Origin: Chinchilla lanigera
Lineage: Eukaryota; Chordata; Mammalia; Rodentia; Chinchillidae
Length of the DNA stretch: 64,000 nt
NCBI RefSeq assembly: GCF_000276665.1
Contig: NW_004955480.1
Location: 5,656,763 to 5,720,762 of the forward strand
Direction: 5' to 3'
Below, piece after piece: positions 34,891 to 46,439 of this stretch. Made by a program: the position numbers and the translations under genes. Position 1 is the first letter of the stretch, and the number at the start of each line of letters is the position of its first letter. The notes under the pieces were generated by a model. That model did not search any database and was not told the DNA's origin. It saw nothing but the letters and a program-made list of their open reading frames with translations.

Positions 34891-35072
34891 AAGCTGGGCA
34901 TGGTGCTGCGTGCACACCTGTCGCTCCAGCGCTCTGGGAAGCTGAGACAGATTGACTGCAAGTCTGAGCCCTGACCTGGTAACTTAGTGACTTAGCGAGA
35001 GCCCAAACTGGAAAAGGAGAAAATGCTGAGGATGTAGCTCATTGTGGCCTTGGGTTCATTCTTCAATATGGA
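34891..35072 (+). repeat. B1-dID dimeric SINE, sense
   Basis: B1 part 'agctgggcatggtgctgcgt' and 'ctgggaagctgagacag', then a linker and an ID part 'gctgaggatgtagctcattg'. Its A-rich tail has turned into the purine tract that follows. Same B1-then-ID order as the antisense copy at 24298-24516. Confidence 0.8.
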
Positions 35073-35178
35073 AGGAAGGAAGGAGGAAGGGAAAGGGGAG
35101 GGGTGGGAAGGGGAAGGGAAGGGAGGAAAAGAAGGAAGGGAGAGAGAGCGGGAGAGAGCGAAGGAGGGAAGGAGAGCT
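35071..35178. repeat. G-rich purine tract with quadruplex potential
   Basis: About 105 nearly all-purine bases grown from a SINE tail, with many runs of three or four G ('ggggaggggtgggaagggga'). At least four closely spaced G runs with short loops meet the usual G-quadruplex pattern. The 139-codon frame over it is repeat-driven. Confidence 0.85.
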
Positions 35179-35997
35179 CCAAGGCTAAATATATCTTTAA
35201 CTGTGACTGACAGCCAAGGGGAAAAGGAACTTTCAACTCTAACCTACACTAGATACACATCTGCATACGCATTTCACAGCTCATGTAGTGTCTTTCTGAA
35301 AATGTTCCCTTTTCTCAATGTAGGTAAATCTGAATTCATGTGCAAGATGCATTCTTATGGCCACCTGACTTTCCATAAATTGAGGCAAGTTTTCCTCAGC
35401 TCAAATTATCATACCGTAGGACTATCCCACAGCATAAAAATATTCATCTCCAAATCTTTATAAAAGCAAAATATTAAGCAGATAATGAACACACCTGTAT
35501 GTAGCAGACATACTGATGGGCACTGTCACAGAGAGAGTAATATAATTTGTGATCTGAAACTGAGGCCTGTCAGTTTTGTGCAAAACCAGGCAGTTCACAT
35601 AACCTCCAATCGCAATACCAACACAGCTGCTGCAGGAGGACGACTTTCACAGCAAAGGAGGCACTGTTTGCTGAAACAACAGTTGGAGCCAGGACTATCT
35701 TGGAAAACTAGGGGATGTGGGCTCCGTGCCTGTAAGACTGTCTCTCTTTCCAGAAAATGCCATAGTAGCCCTAAAAGGCACAGGGCGCCATAGAGCACAA
35801 TGGGTTTACAAAGCATGCAGCAGAGCGCTCAGCTTAGCGTACAGGGGACTCCCAGCGACTCCCTGCTCGCCCGTCTTGGCCTCCAGTCCTTTCTCGCTGC
35901 CTTGATCCGAGTTTACAGATAAGCAGAAGAAACACTTGAGATAAAGCCCGTCTCGTAAGCTCTGTTCACAAGATCATTTTTAAAAATCATGTTTCGC

Positions 35998-36083
35998 GGG
36001 GCTAGGGATTCAGCTCAGTGGCACAGCGCCTGCCTGGCAAGCGCGAGGTCATGAATTCAATTCCCGGTACCGGAAAAAAAAAA
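35998..36083 (+). repeat. ID SINE, sense
   Basis: 'ggggctagggattcagctca' and 'aattcaattcccggtaccgg' plus a short A tail. An imperfect flanking repeat (aaatcatgttt / aaatcatattt) fits a target-site duplication. Confidence 0.92.
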
Positions 36084-36139
36084 TCATATTTCAGTCCACT
36101 TCTCCGGATTTCTTTCTCACCATCTCTTACCGTTTCCTC

Positions 36140-36225
36140 AACACACATAAACATATATGCATAACTATACATGTGCACACATACCACACACACACATATA
36201 AACACAAACACACATATTTACACAC
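36140..36225. repeat. (CA)-rich low-complexity tract
   Basis: Interrupted CA/TA repeats such as 'accacacacacacatataa'. The minus-strand 60-70-codon frames here are simple-repeat artefacts. Confidence 0.85.
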
Positions 36226-36409
36226 TGCCAGACTCTTCAGCATGCAATCAGTAGGGTTCTGATTTCTCATTTTGTTACAAGAAAATGAAGTTCTTTTATG
36301 AATCTGAGTCATGTGTACAACATTTTCCCTGCTTTGAATTACCTATATTCTCTTCCTTATGCAGAAGTCCTTTATTTATTTTTAGGAACAACCTGGAATA
36401 AACTTCCTC

Positions 36410-36800
36410 TATGAAATCTATGTAAATAATCATTTTCTTTATAATAAACTATGTTGCAGTGTAGGGGCTCCTTGGGGCTAGATTCTGTAGGTCTGCAATT
36501 TAGCTGAGGCAGAGTGAGGTGATTCTTGGCTAGGCTTACTTGTGTGTGCTCAGCTGGCTACGAGGTCTGCTAGGGGCCGACTGGTCTGTGATGACTCACT
36601 TATATTCCACACAGTTTCTCATCTTCCAGCAGGTGAGACTGGGCTGTGCAAAGGGAAATTAAGTGAGATTACAGGACAGAAAGTGGGTATTGGAAAGAGC
36701 ACGCAGTCTTTGTCAAGAATTCAGATAACAATACTCCGGCTGTCCTCTACTGATCAAAGTAAGTTTCAAGGGCATACAAAAATTCAAGGGATGAGATAAT
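36410..36800 (-). repeat. Possible ancient LTR/MER-type repeat
   Basis: 'ttggctaggcttacttgtgt' and 'ctcagctggctacgagg' with 'catcttccagcaggtgag' recall old MLT1-like elements, but I could not define ends or be sure of the family. Confidence 0.3.
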
Positions 36801-37344
36801 AGACTTACCTTCTTCATGGATGGAATTGTAAAATCACTTCCTAAAGCAGTGGTGGTAAGCCTATAGTATGTGTATTATTTGTTTTTCTTTTAAAATAAAA
36901 GCTGTTAATGTTTGAGATGTTTTTTTCTAAACTGAAACCTCAGTATTTAGGTTTAATTGTGATGTTGGCACTTTGTGATAAATAAGTGGGTTTTGGGTTA
37001 CAGTTGGGCACTCATGTCTAAAATGTTCACCATTATCTAAAGGATGTGGGCACAAGGATGAGTGGAAAAATATAGCCATTTATATATCCAAATTGGTAAG
37101 TGCTCCTTTGTTCATCTAGAGCAGATTAGCAGATTTATTGTGCATGTGTCCCCAGAGTTTGTGTCTCCCCCTCCATTATACCTTTCAACAGACTCTATAC
37201 TTCCAAGGACACATGGCTTTTCTTTATTCTTCTTGCAAAAAAATTCATGAAGATATACTTTGACATAATAAAGTACTTGTTGAATTAATAAAATGACTGA
37301 ATGACCATACATATATGAGCTGTGAAAAAAAATATCACGAATGT

Positions 37345-37620
37345 TTATATTTTAAAAAGATTTATCACAATAAAAGATATATTGCTATTAGTCACACTCA
37401 AAATGCTGTCCTTTGCTTTGAATATAATTATGTAATTGTTCTTCCACTTTCTGAAATAGTCTTGGAAATCCTCTCTTGTAAGTATCATTAGTTGAGTTTT
37501 CCTGGCTGTCTTTATATCCTGAATCAACTCAAAGTGTTGACCTTTCATGGTCATTTTGATTTTGAAGAAGACAGAGAAGTCACATAGTACCACCTTTGGA
37601 GAATAAACTAGTGAGGACAC
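37345..37620 (-). pseudogene. Mariner-type (Tc1/mariner) transposase fossil, C-terminal part
   Basis: The minus-strand frame ends an ancient DNA transposon. It reads SSLVYSPKVVLCDFSVFFKI then KMTMKGQHFELIQDI and EDFQDYFRKWKNN. That is the order of mariner transposase C-termini: the proline-rich PPYSPDLAPCDFFLF block, the KGxxF block and the FxxxFxKWKKR block. The D in LCDF matches the third catalytic Asp of the DD34D triad. About 90 residues stay open against roughly 345 for a full protein. The second Asp (HDNA region) and N-terminal half are not recognisable in the 200 bases upstream, and the final GDYFEG block is lost, so it is dead. Confidence 0.7.
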
Positions 37621-37866
37621 ATGGTGGTGTTCTCAGATGCCTGCCTTCCCGTTGGATGGTACTGAACAGAAGCATCCACTCCATTTTTATCCTACCTAGT
37701 AAAGACACTCACAAAGTGGACTTCAGATCTGCTTTAGACAGCGGCAAGAATGATGGGATATGTGTCCGTGAAAGGAAGGAGAGTATCTGAAGCAGGATTA
37801 TGGCAATGTATCTTTTACTGAAATAATTTTTCTTATTATTTAAACATTCACCCAATTATTTTGATC

Positions 37867-37914
<48 letters not shown>

Positions 37915-39240
37915 GCTGTGTGTAAAAATAAGTGTGAAAAAATTAAACAGTGATTAAGTTGAAGTGTCTAGGGCTGAAAAAGATACTTAACGTCATACAC
38001 AGTAAGAATCATGACATCAATATATTTTCTTGATGGTGAGAATTCATTTTCAGCTCAAATTCTGAATCAAAATCATTAGCTCTGTGCAACCATAATGACA
38101 ACAAAAACCTTTGCCAGTCCATATGAGGTTGTTAACATGCAACCATTTGACTAACAAAAATGGCAGCTTTAAAGATTCAACTTAATAACACTGAAGCATT
38201 ATTTTCCTGTTGTTAATGACCCCCAGCATGTTTATTTCAGATAGAAATACTGAAAGGATGAGGGAAATAAGGAGCAGTCTTGTTACACAACTTTGTACAG
38301 AATACACTTTCTCAGAATTACATTGATAAAGATGTCCCTGGATATAAATTGAAATGTTTAAAATTCATAGAATAGATTCTAATATCTCTTAGATCAGTAG
38401 CAACAGAGAATGCAAAGGAGTTAATAGGCAAATCATTATCATGACAAAAATGAGGACATGTGAGGTGCAGCACGTCTTATAGAGTATAGCACCATTTGCT
38501 GAAAACCATGTGCTACACTACACTTGTGAGTGACACTTGCTAAGAGTGACAGGAGGCCAAGATTGTTTCTCCAAAGGGAATCTTATAATCAAGTTACCTA
38601 AATATTGCCAGAAATTTGAGCTGAAATACAACTACTGAATGCATATTTTAACAGCTCTGTAAGAATGGCAAAGTCTTCGCAAAAGAAGAGATATCTGTTG
38701 TTGACAGTGAGGTCAGGCAAAGGAAGGAATATAAAAATGGTTTAGTCCACTGAGATTTGAGGAGGAGCTGCAAGGGTGGAGTGAGTCATGATCATTCAGT
38801 CTTCTGATGATCATTAATGTGTTTTCACTGCTTACTATGAGCTCAAACATTTGTTATGTGGGTTTTTTTTATTATGTTATTTAATTCACCTCCAAACTCT
38901 GCAAGGTGGAAGATAATGCTATCTCAGCTTAGTAGATGTGGAGCAAACTAATGCTTCAAATCCATAAGGAACTTGTGCAAAGCCATATAGTGAGAAATTA
39001 GCAAACATCAAGACTTGATTCAGAGCATGAGCTCTGAACCATCACCTTAACAACTTTTTTCTTTAGTATATCTAGCCAGTCACTCTCACATAATAAAAAT
39101 TTGGAGATTTTATGTCCCCATACTAGACATCAATGAATCTTTGCACCTTGAACAATTCAAAGGCAGTATGTCAAACATTTTAGATGTTTAATACATTTTG
39201 CTAGGTCCATGCTCTAAAGCAAAGATTGGCAATTTATGGC
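37620..39240. other. Mostly unassigned AT-rich DNA
   Basis: Apart from the (GT)n run at 37872 and possible upstream mariner remains to about 37860, I see no gene or repeat. Confidence 0.45.
37872..37910. repeat. (GT)n microsatellite
   Basis: About 18 uninterrupted TG units, then a slightly interrupted end. Confidence 0.97.
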
Positions 39241-39243
39241 CCT

Positions 39244-39985
39244 GCTATGGTTTGGATAAGTGTTCATCAAAGGCCTGTATATCACAGGCTTGGTTCCCAG
39301 CTTGTAGTACTGAGAGGTGGTAGAACCATTAAGATTTAGGCAGTGTTGGAGTCACACAACGGTAAGAAACAAAGAGGAGAAAGAAAAAAACTTGCAGTAA
39401 AGACAGGTTTTGCTTAAGACAAAGACCCAAGAGAGGCTGCCAGCTCCAAAGTATCAGGACAGTAGCTCTCTTACAGAGTAAGAGGTTTGTATATGGAAAC
39501 AAAAAAGGAGAAAACTGTAAACTAACTATTCTGGGATCAGTTAATCTATTACAGTCACAGTCGCTGGTCCATTTCATGTTTGTGCAAGAATCGTTATTCT
39601 CCTGGAGCTGAGGGCCTCCTGGTCTGGAATGATCCATTCTATGTACAGGAGTTAGGCCAGCCTAGGTTATTAGAGGTATTGGTATTGTTGGGAGGCTAAG
39701 AAATTGTGTACAAGGGTTAGAACCCATGGCAATATTTGGGCTTTTCCTTCCAATGACAGCTTGACTCTGAAGGGCATGCTGGGAGTCCAGCCCCATCTTG
39801 TCTTCCTTGCTTCCTGACCGCCACGAGGTAAGCAGCCTCCTCTGCCGTGTGCTGCCACTGTAATGTGCTGTTTAACTGCAGGGCCAAAAGCCACAGGACC
39901 AACCAAGCACTGGCACAACTGTGCACCAAAATGAATCTTTGCTCAGCAACAGAGTTTCCCAGTTGTAACAGTAAAAACTAACATG
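39244..39985 (+). mobile_element. MaLR solo LTR, sense, with insertion
   Basis: The left part starts 'gctatggtttggataagtgt' and includes 'ggtggtagaaccattaagat'; the right part resumes near 39750 with 'cttccttgcttcctgacc' and 'ctctgccgtgtgctgcc' and ends 'cagttgtaacagtaaaaact'. Together they form one MaLR LTR. About 340 bases between 39350 and 39688 are foreign. The open frames on the minus strand here are by-products. Confidence 0.7.
39350..39688 (-). mobile_element. Unidentified insertion, possibly a solo LTR
   Basis: Splits the MaLR LTR. A short TGTTGG repeat at either end (about 39343 and 39691) could be a 6-bp target-site duplication, as made by ERVK/ERVL integration. I do not recognise the family. 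Confidence 0.35.
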
Positions 39986-40794
39986 CACAGTAAAAGCTAC
40001 TATTTTGCTTTATACAGACAAAATTTGTAGAACCCTGTCTAAGGTAAAGAAATTGAAGATATAACTGCTATATTGATATAACTTATATATTGAGTACTTC
40101 TCATTTCTGATGTTATTAAAAAGAACTTTTCAAAATGAGAAATTCTAGTGTCTAATGTGAGAAGTTCATAACTGTTGTTATTTTGTTAACCCACCCTTTT
40201 AATATCATAATTGTCTGCACTGTCAAACATCATGTCCTTTATTTCATTTACACTACCTAAGACCTAGTGGGGAGAGAGTATCATCTCCATTTTATCATCA
40301 AGGGAAATAAAAGTCAAAAAGAATGTCATCGGCCCAAGTGGAAGAATTGAAATTTGAATGTAGTTGTCTTAGAATCTAACCTCTGGATTCTATTTTTTCC
40401 CATTATAGTTTAAATCCGTTCTCATGTGATGAAAACATACTGATTAATTGCTCATGAACATATAGTGCCCTTTATTTTAAAATACCAGCAATCATTTCTC
40501 ATCATTATCACATAAATGAGAACAACCCATTAACACTTGAAAAATGTCAAGTCTCCGAGGTCAGGTGCCTTGAGCTCCCTGCCAGGCCATGATTTACAGG
40601 AGGAGGTAGAGAGAGAGACGGCAGTCCTGTAATCGGTGGCATTGCTCCTCTGTGATCGCCACAGTCTGTGACCTCAGTGTCACAGAATCTTAGGACTGGA
40701 AAGTTACTTAAAGATCATTTCATCCACCCCTTAACCCAGGCTTGGATTTGTCTTTAGTATCTCAAGGCAGCTGGCAATTGGGTTCACACTAATG

Positions 40795-41010
40795 GTGCAT
40801 TTAGTCTGGTCCAGATACTGTGATAAATGTTTAATATGCTTCACCTCATTTAATCTTCACAGCACCTCTGGGAGATGGGTATTAATTTTGTAAGATAAGG
40901 AAACTCAGGATCAGAAAGATAAAGTCATTTACTCAAGGTCACATAACTGGTGGTGAAATTAAGATTGAGAGCCACACTGCTCACACTAAAACCCATCCCG
41001 CCTCTTTATC
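40795..41010 (+). repeat. MIR SINE, sense
   Basis: 'cttcacctcatttaatcttc', 'tctgggagatgggtattaat', 'aaggaaactcaggatcagaa' and 'tactcaaggtcacataactg' reproduce most of the MIR consensus in order. The best preserved MIR in the window. Confidence 0.9.
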
Positions 41011-41460
41011 ACACCCCCTCTCAGAAGCCCAGTAACCCTGAAGTCTTGGTGGACATCCCAGCAAGCTCTGTGTCAGTTCTGAAAGACTGTGCGATCATCG
41101 TGTGCCTGTTACTGACAATTTTCTGGTGGAGAGACAGTGAGTTTATTTTCCACAACAGCAAATATGCCCTTGGGCAGAACTAATAACATAAAAGTCATAA
41201 AAGAATTTAAAATCTTTTATTACAAGTAAGTGGTCAACAATGCCTCATAGGCCAAATAGTTTAATGGAAAAACTACTCTATCCTTGACACTGGGAAAAAC
41301 AACCCAGCCGCAGTGCAGGAAGCCAATACTTTACAGGTCTCTGCTGGTCTCCACCCCAGTACCTCGTGCCCACTCTACCTAACTTCGTGGGACAGAAAAA
41401 TGGCACTGAATAGATACTCGTTTAACTAAGTACATCTTCAAGATGATCTGCCCACCTCAT

Positions 41461-41462
<2 letters not shown>

Positions 41463-41500
<38 letters not shown>
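41463..41500. repeat. (CA)n microsatellite
   Basis: About 18 CA units in a row. Confidence 0.97.
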
Positions 41501-41509
41501 TCCTAGCGC

Positions 41510-43540
41510 CATTGTTCTAACATAATTTTTCTACCCCCACGTGTCCTATGCAACAGCAAGTAGCACGTCATCTGAAACCTGGCTTTGTGATTTAAGGAAG
41601 TAAGCAAGCAAGCATATAAGAAATATGCTAGCGAAATGAATAAGAGAGTAAGTATCAACAATCACACTTGCTTCCTTTAAGCAGTCTCTCTGCCAGGTGC
41701 TGCAGTTTATTTATTCCATCCAAAAGCCTTGAGAAATAACGCTTCTGTTTTCTCTGATTTCAGGTGAAAAAAGTCTTAGGATTAACTCATCCAAGATGAC
41801 AATGAGCTAACCTTTGGGTTATGTAAACATTTGTAGTAAATTATAAAAATAAAGGTTAAATTAAGGTATGCACATACACACTCTACACTCACACAAAGAA
41901 GAGTACACACAATCTCAGAGAGTCTCAGAGTGCGAAGCAGAGTCAGTACCGTTGCTGTCTTCTTTCAAGGGAATTACCCTGCATAGGAAACTCTGGCCTT
42001 GGGCTCCTTTCTGATATCTCCTGCACCTTTCCACCATGATTTTTTGGTCAGGGCTTATTTGCCCCTATTCCTCTCCCCATTTGTGACTTTTTCTGCTGCA
42101 GTCTTTTCCTTTAATTTGCTTTCATTGGGGCCTTAAGCCCTTGTCTCTGGCCATCTCTCAGCTTCATTCCTGCCCCTTCCTTTATATCTCACAATGTCAG
42201 CTCAGTACATTAACTCGGGACATTCTTCAAGGAAAGCTCCCTTAGGGGAAATAATGTCTCACAAAGGAGTCTTGAGTGGATTAGAGATAGCAATGTAAGT
42301 TGTGGGCAAGTAAGTATCTGTTATGAAAAACATAACCAGTGGACTCCATCTCATGTAAGGTTATGTTTCACTTTAGTTGTTGAGAAAACCCTAGGTTGAT
42401 GTTTTCAATTGGATGTGGTCATCCAAGGAGCTGATTTTATAGTCTTAACTATTCATTGAATCAAAAATTATTATGCAGCACTTTTTTGCAAAGGCTGAAT
42501 AATTTTATTGCTCTCAATGAGATTGGTAGCTGAGGAAACTGAAGCAATGATGAAAATAATTAAATCATGTGCTTCAGGGCACAAAGTAATCAAATGCAGA
42601 TGAATAGAGAGAAATTTTGCATTCCTCTCTGATCTTTTGACCTCCTTCTATCCCTCCCTTCCCCCTCCAAAACGTGATAAAACTACTAGCTGAGAAGATG
42701 GAGCAACTGTGATTTTTCTCCCAAGGCTTACTAAGCCGTAGCTCTGTAGCCAAACAAGACCAAGTCCAGGAAGCCAAAGGATGAGATTCTGCCAGAGATG
42801 AGCTTTATCCTTTTTTTTTTTTTTTTTGGCTCCTACTTCCTTTAGCTGACTGTGTGAGGACTTCTAGTAGCATTATTTATTATAATTAATTGTTTCACTT
42901 CACTGATCAAAAGCTGCTTCCAAATAGGATCCAAGGACAAGCACAGTCTCTGAAATTCATGGATCTTGACGTTACAAGCTCCATAAACTTTCAATGAGGA
43001 AAGGCTGGACTTGTGCAAAATGCCCTTGGTGTACTTTCACAGGCCATAATCCACTCTCTGTGCAGAGCAGCAAAGTGGTCCAGCCACATGTACACTTAGG
43101 AGCCTTTGAAGTCTTCCCTTGCCTTGGAGCTCTCAAATCGAATGATGCTCTTCTCTAAGCTATGGCCATCCCTGTCTGCAAATAATCTTTCTCAGAAAAG
43201 AATCCTTGTAATTACAAGATAAGTCACACTGCTCATACCTAAATGATTAAAAAGAGCAAACAATTTTCCCACCAACATCAAAGGGGCTATACCATTATGA
43301 TGGCATGTTACACGAACAGTTTAAGAAACTACTTTTAATATCTTTATTATAATTCAGAGGTTATATTTTGTTTAGACTCTTCACTCCCCAACTCTTGCAA
43401 ATAAAAAAGAAAGAAAAATAATAATTACAATTGGGTGGGCTGCTAAGCTCCCTGGAAGAGAAGCTTATTATATAATAGTTTCACAAGAATGATTCTCAAG
43501 GTACATGCTAATTTCATTTGATAGCACTCAGCATTAGGCT
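41510..43540. other. No identifiable gene; T run only
   Basis: Unique-looking DNA with an 18-T run near 42811 that has no SINE body beside it. No coding signal. Confidence 0.45.
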
Positions 43541-43550
43541 GGAAGTGTCT

Positions 43551-43643
43551 TTTTTTGTTTTCTTTTTTGGTACCGGAAATCAAACATAGGACCTTGCTCT
43601 TGCCAGGCAGGGGCTTGTGCCACTGAGCTATATCCCCATCCCT
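43551..43643 (-). repeat. ID SINE, antisense
   Basis: T-rich tail, 'tggtaccggaaatcaaacat', 'gctcttgccaggcaggggct' and 'gtgccactgagctatatccc'. A near-exact direct repeat (ctggaagtgtctt / ctgtaagtgtctt) flanks it. Confidence 0.93.
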
Positions 43644-43762
43644 ACTGTAAGTGTCTTGAAGGTAATTTCTCAGTCTCATACTTGTTTCTTTTACTTTCAC
43701 CAATGCACAGTTCTTACCAACTTTAATATTGGACAAATGTTAGGTCAGTCATTGATTTACAG

Positions 43763-43788
43763 ATGACCTCTGAGTTCTCAGAGGTCAT
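43763..43788. other. Perfect 11-bp inverted repeat with 4-nt loop
   Basis: ATGACCTCTGA, loop GTTC, TCAGAGGTCAT. All 11 pairs match. The arms hold TGACCT and AGGTCA, nuclear-receptor half-sites, in everted order with 12 bases between. Could be chance or a fragment of an unrecognised palindromic element. Confidence 0.8.
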
Positions 43789-44464
43789 GCTTTTGCATGA
43801 GTAGTCTCCTGCTAACTTGCTGCTTAGCAGCATCCCCCGTCTTCCTAACTTAAATATGTGTCTCCTCCCCTGGGTTAAATGGAGAACAAGTACAAGAGAG
43901 AGATGAAGAATTTCACCCACAGTGGGCATGTGCTTTGGGAAGGAGGGGAGGATCAGCATAGACAGTTCATCAAGGACTCAAGATATCAGCTTCCATTTGG
44001 AAGCTTCTGCAACTCCCTGGCCCTTGATTTGGCATCTCCTAGGGACTACGGGGAGAGTGCATGGCCCCTACCCTGGCATGTCGTTGCTTCTCCCAGGGAG
44101 ACTGGTTTCCTGGCATATGACTGTAGGGAACTGCCTTGGGCTCCACAGAGCTCTACAGTGCAGGAGTCAATTGTGGACTGTGATGTAGAAAAGGTTACAT
44201 TTTATTTAAGTTATTAGAACTCTTTTGATATTTGTACATCAGAAAAACAGCATCATTTAGAGAATAAACAATTGTTATAGTTTTTGTATAATACTTAATC
44301 CAATGAACAAAAATTTCATTTGCTTTTAGCTCATATCCTAGATTTCCTTTTCTCAGCAAAGAGAAAGCTTCAACTGGCTAAAAATTGTGTCGCCTGAATT
44401 TACAAAGTATATAAAGGAGCACCAAAATTGTTCTCCAACAATCTCTATAGGGAAAGGCAAATCT

Positions 44465-44640
44465 AATTCTCAATTCATTAAAGGGTTATTTATTGAGTTG
44501 CTAGTATACATAGATGCTGAAAGTGTGGGAAGATGTAAAACGATAAGAAACCATAAGCCTTGCTTCCTGTGATCAAGGAACTCTTAATTTCAGGAGATCA
44601 TGATACATAAATGTGCAGTCTTATAGATTCCTTCTAACTT
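44465..44640 (+). repeat. L2 LINE 3' fragment, sense
   Basis: 'gggttatttattgagttgct' through 'cgataagaaaccataagcct' to 'atcatgatacataaatgtgc' matches the L2 3' order. Confidence 0.55.
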
Positions 44641-45144
44641 CTGTGCTTCTAGCATTCCTAATCCTAAAGAACTGCAACAACATTCAGACAGCAACACAAG
44701 CCAGAGGAGCAGGGCTCTGCTGGTAGTTCCCGGCCACATCTATAACTTACTGGCATAAGAAGTTTTGATTCTCAGTCCCATTAGCCCATCCACAATGTGC
44801 CCTTCAGCCTCTGTTAGTATATACATATCTTTATTTAGGATGGTCATTCACCACTGCTACAATTAAAATAGGAAGCGGTTATATTTCTTATTGACACAAG
44901 TGGGAGGTGTCTGTATGCTCTTAACCTCACCTGTGGTGTTCAGATAAATACTTCAAAGCAAATAGATGTTAATATTAAAGATAAAATAAAAGGATAGTGC
45001 CAAATGCTACTGACTCCCATGATTTTTTTGGAACGATCATTTATCAGTATTCTAATTTTATTTCTGGCCCTGACTTGTTTAACAAGGTTATAAAATAAAG
45101 CTTACATGACGATAACTTGCTAATGTTTTTGTATTCCTTTGCAG

Positions 45145-45213
45145 ACAATCAAAGGAGGATGGCTCATTAAACAACAAAACCCGCCTTCCTTTGTCTCTTT
45201 TAGATCAATCAGA
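45145..45213 (+). CDS. Possible 69-nt exon (or conserved element)
   Basis: The acceptor is excellent: branch-like ttgctaatg, a T-rich tract and cctttgcag ending at 45144. A donor-like AGA|GTAAGA follows at 45214, giving 69 nt (23 codons). Two frames are open. One begins TIKGGWLIKQQNPPS. The other, after one base, begins QSKEDGSLNNKTRLPLSLLD and meets TAA right at the donor, so it could also be a last coding exon. I recognise neither. The surrounding 250 bases are repeat-free, so it might be a conserved non-coding element. Confidence 0.25.
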
Positions 45214-45668
45214 GTAAGATGTTTGCTCACACAGGAGGCAGGAACAACGGCCTCCGCATCCCCAAGCAGTTATCAGGTGGATCATCAGCCTTTTTGTACC
45301 TTTTAAGAATAAGGTATCAAAGCCAGGAAGGTGGGGTATGCAGTAGGATAGAAGAAATAAAGATAAAGAGACGAAGAAAATAATAATTTTAAAAACACAA
45401 ACCATCGCTTTGGGACATAAACCAGTTTTTAAAAAATGATTTTTCTCTCTCCCAGAACACACGCATAGGCAATTCCCTTTCACCTGCAAGTGGATTGGAT
45501 TATTTCCTTTTTATCTGGAAACGGTCCTCTTTCATCTGTGAAAAAACCACTTTCTCATCTGTAAAGTGGGTTTTCTCCTAGGAAGGGACCACTATCTTTC
45601 TGTGGGGAGGCCTTCTTTTCTTACACCCAAAACTAAGACAAAGACCATGTATTAACAAATTTCACAAA

Positions 45669-45764
45669 TTTTTTTTTCTATTTTTTCCAGTACCAGGAAT
45701 CGAACTCATGACCTTGAGCTTGCCAGGCAGGCACTTTTGCCACTGAGCTAAATCCCCAGCCCCA
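45669..45764 (-). repeat. ID SINE, antisense
   Basis: T-rich tail, 'ccagtaccaggaatcgaact', 'gagcttgccaggcaggcact', 'ttgccactgagctaaatccc'. Near full length; imperfect flanking repeats of 'caaattt' type. Confidence 0.95.
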
Positions 45765-46029
45765 AATTTTGCAAATTCAACCAAAAACACATAAATATTC
45801 CCAGCTGCAGTTTGCAGCATGCCTTCCTCTCTTGACTCCGCACTCCAACTTTGAGAGTGTACTTAAATTTTTGCCTACTAAACTACTGATGGCTCTTAAA
45901 AAAAAAAAAAAAAAAAGAAGGATAACAGGACTCACCCAGACTCTTTTAATCTCTTTCAATTCTGTGTGTGGCTAGTTAGTAACAAAGATTGAAAGATTTT
46001 ACCTCCTCAGCAACTCAGAATTAATATTA

Positions 46030-46400
46030 TCCATAGTATCCTCCTCCCTTATTCAGGTCTACACCAGTTCTTGCCTCAGGTCCTAGGATGGCCTCCTCAG
46101 AAGTCCTCTTACCTCAAGCCTTTGAATACTTCTAACACCTTGATCTATCCTCCACACTACAGCAAATTGATCTTTTTAAATAAAGTTCAACTGATCATAT
46201 AATTCCTTTACTTGTGCAGGATAAAATGCAGATTGTTTCACAGAACACATATACCTTTCATAACTTGATTCCTGCAGGATTTTCTAGATCTTTTGTGATT
46301 TCCTAATAATCTATAAGCTTCAAAAAAGCATTTTGCTCTTGTGCTCCTGTATCTTTCAAGGCCTACCAGAGAATGTTGTACGCAACTGGTGCTGATGAGT
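46030..46400 (-). repeat. L2 LINE fragment, antisense
   Basis: 'aaattgatctttttaaataa', 'tgatcatataattcctttac' and 'gtgcaggataaaatgcaga' match the antisense of L2 ('gatctttttaaaatgc', 'cactcaggataaaatcca'). Confidence 0.75.
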
Positions 46401-46439
46401 TGGAATAGATAAATTCTCAACTCCAATAAAACTAACCTA

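Noticed and set aside
37872..37910. Z-DNA or regulatory function of the (GT)n run
   Set aside because: Ordinary microsatellite; common in rodents and no context for function.
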